Shown in pieces: positions 4,179 to 5,216 of a DNA stretch of 5,216 nucleotides (positions are counted from its first letter, which is position 1; each line of letters begins with the position of its first letter). Source of the DNA: Kiritimatiellales bacterium (GTDB lineage: Bacteria; Verrucomicrobiota; Kiritimatiellia; Kiritimatiellales; Pontiellaceae). A model generated the notes under the pieces. The model was not told the origin of the DNA and ran no database searches. It saw only the letters and a program-made list of their open reading frames with translations. The stretch covers positions 1 through 5,216 of the forward strand of contig WFRA01000092.1 of NCBI GenBank assembly GCA_015486775.1. Reading direction: 5' to 3'. The translations under genes were made by a program, and so were the position numbers.

Positions 4179-5216
4179 CTAGAACTCGTATGTAGCACGG
4201 GCACCGACAACGAGGGCGCGGTAGCGGCCGCTGTATTGGCCGCCGAGGTCGAGCACGAGCTCCAGGCGGTCGCGGATGGTGGCGCCCAGCCCGATGCCCG
4301 CATCGAGGACATCCTCGTCGGGCGCCTGCACGCCGAAGGTGTAGCGTCCGCCGCCAAGCGTGTAGCCAATGCGGTCGGGGTCGGCATTGAATTCGTGCAG
4401 CCAGTAGGCGCGGAGCTCCGGCTTCCAAAGGATGGAACCCGACTGCTTTTCGAGCGCGAGCGCCGCGCCGACGCGCGACTGGTAGCTCCAGCGGCCATAG
4501 GCATCGACGGCCATCAAGCCTTCGACATATTTTTCCTGGTCGTAGTAGTTCAGGTTCATCGCCGCCTCGGGAGTGAAGAGCAGGCCGCTGCCTTGCAATT
4601 CCATCTCCTTTCCAATCCCGAAATAGAGCGAATAGAGGTTGGCGTCAAAATCGCCCGCCCCGCCAAGCGCGGTGCCGGAACGGGTTTCTATGGCACTGCG
4701 GCCATAGCCCAGGTTCAGGTCGCCAAACCAATCGGCGGTTCCAACCGAGGCGTAGAGCACGCCGAACCCGGTCTTGGCATCGGAGCTGTCGTTGTTGTCC
4801 TGCGTCAGATCCGAGCGGGCATATCCACCCGCCGCGCCGAGCAGCACGTTTCCATAGACCTTGTCCAGGCCAACAACCGTGCCGTAGACATTCTGGTCGA
4901 AGCCGGAAAAGCCGCCGGAGCCATCGTGGTTGGCCCAGCCGCCATAGCCGCGCATCCAGCCGCGCAATCCTTGGTCTGCTTTGTGCGGCCCGGCGGGGCC
5001 GGCCGGTGCCGCGCCTGCGGAACGGTTCCCAGCTTGGAATGCGTGGGTCTGCGCCAGCACCTGCTTCATGCCGCCCAGCATGCCCTGCCGATGGCGGTGG
5101 GTTGGCGTTCCCTGATTGTAGCGCTGCGTCAACTGCGCATTTTGCTGGGTGGCCGACATTCCGTTAAGCCGATTGATCTGCTCCACCGCCAGCGGATTGC
5201 CCATCAGCGAAAGGTC
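4179..5216 (-). CDS. Autotransporter, C-terminal beta-barrel domain (partial; start beyond right edge)
   Basis: The frame is open to the window edge: four codons (D L S L) precede the first in-window Met at 5204, which lacks a ribosome binding site, so the true start lies outside. About 80 residues of polar, Gln/Gly/Ala/Pro-rich linker lead into a barrel of about 260 residues beginning GWMRGYGGWANHDGSGGF. Alternating hydrophobic/Gly strands follow (VYGTVVGLDKVYGNVLLGAA, GFGVLYASVG, YSLYFGIGKEME, VGAALALEKQSG) and the protein ends in ATYEF, with the terminal Phe typical of outer-membrane barrels. This matches the type V secretion autotransporter beta-domain, which inserts in the outer membrane and carries the N-terminal passenger to the surface. 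The passenger is not in the window, so its cargo is unknown. The gene's 3' end looks intact; transposase debris begins about ten bases beyond it, and no terminator hairpin is evident. Confidence 0.9.
   Translation of the reverse strand, partial: DLSLMGNPLAVEQINRLNGMSATQQNAQLTQRYNQGTPTHRHRQGMLGGMKQVLAQTHAFQAGNRSAGAAPAGPAGPHKADQGLRGWMRGYGGWANHDGSGGFSGFDQNVYGTVVGLDKVYGNVLLGAAGGYARSDLTQDNNDSSDAKTGFGVLYASVGTADWFGDLNLGYGRSAIETRSGTALGGAGDFDANLYSLYFGIGKEMELQGSGLLFTPEAAMNLNYYDQEKYVEGLMAVDAYGRWSYQSRVGAALALEKQSGSILWKPELRAYWLHEFNADPDRIGYTLGGGRYTFGVQAPDEDVLDAGIGLGATIRDRLELVLDLGGQYSGRYRALVVGARATYEF

Noticed and set aside
3926..4504. 192-codon minus-strand frame overlapping the autotransporter 3' end
   Set aside because: Its Ser/Arg/Ala-rich low-complexity translation is an alternative frame of the barrel and the transposase remnant.

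Overview
The window looks like an accessory stretch of a moderately GC-rich, outer-membrane-bearing bacterium. Three things suggest a member of the PVC group, perhaps Kiritimatiellota or Lentisphaerota: a TonB-like anchored protein carrying PA14-like and SHD1 domains, a C-terminal autotransporter barrel, and IS4/IS1634-type transposase debris together with an AbrB-like accessory gene. This placement is inferred from family habits; no taxonomic marker is present.

Layout. At 1-127 there is a short inverted-repeat block. At 128-451 (+) lies an AbrB-like gene that appears to run into a truncated transposase start and is cut near 376. It meets tail to tail, with a 77-base overlap, a large gene at 375-2279 (-) for a 634-residue inner-membrane-anchored periplasmic protein. 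Upstream of that gene, 2280-3126 has no convincing gene but holds many inverted repeats. From about 3127 to 4169 is a transposase graveyard: an N-terminal piece with a one-base frameshift, a block of two related hairpins with TTCC loops, a possible C-terminal piece, and a central-domain piece broken over three frames with a probable catalytic Asp lost. The last transposase codons lie about ten bases from the 3' end of an autotransporter gene (4179-5216, -), whose passenger and start lie beyond the right edge.

The two intact-looking coding regions are both on the minus strand and both concern the cell envelope, but roughly 1.9 kb of repeats and IS debris separates them, so they are unlikely to share a transcript. 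The most interesting item is the 634-residue protein. Its N-terminus has the TonB-type Ser-x3-His transmembrane signature and a Lys/Pro-rich stem, but the rest is PA14-like and SHD1 modules with no recognisable TonB C-terminal domain. It may be an ExbB/ExbD-coupled, or formerly coupled, envelope protein of unknown job. I see no CRISPR array, tRNA or rRNA.
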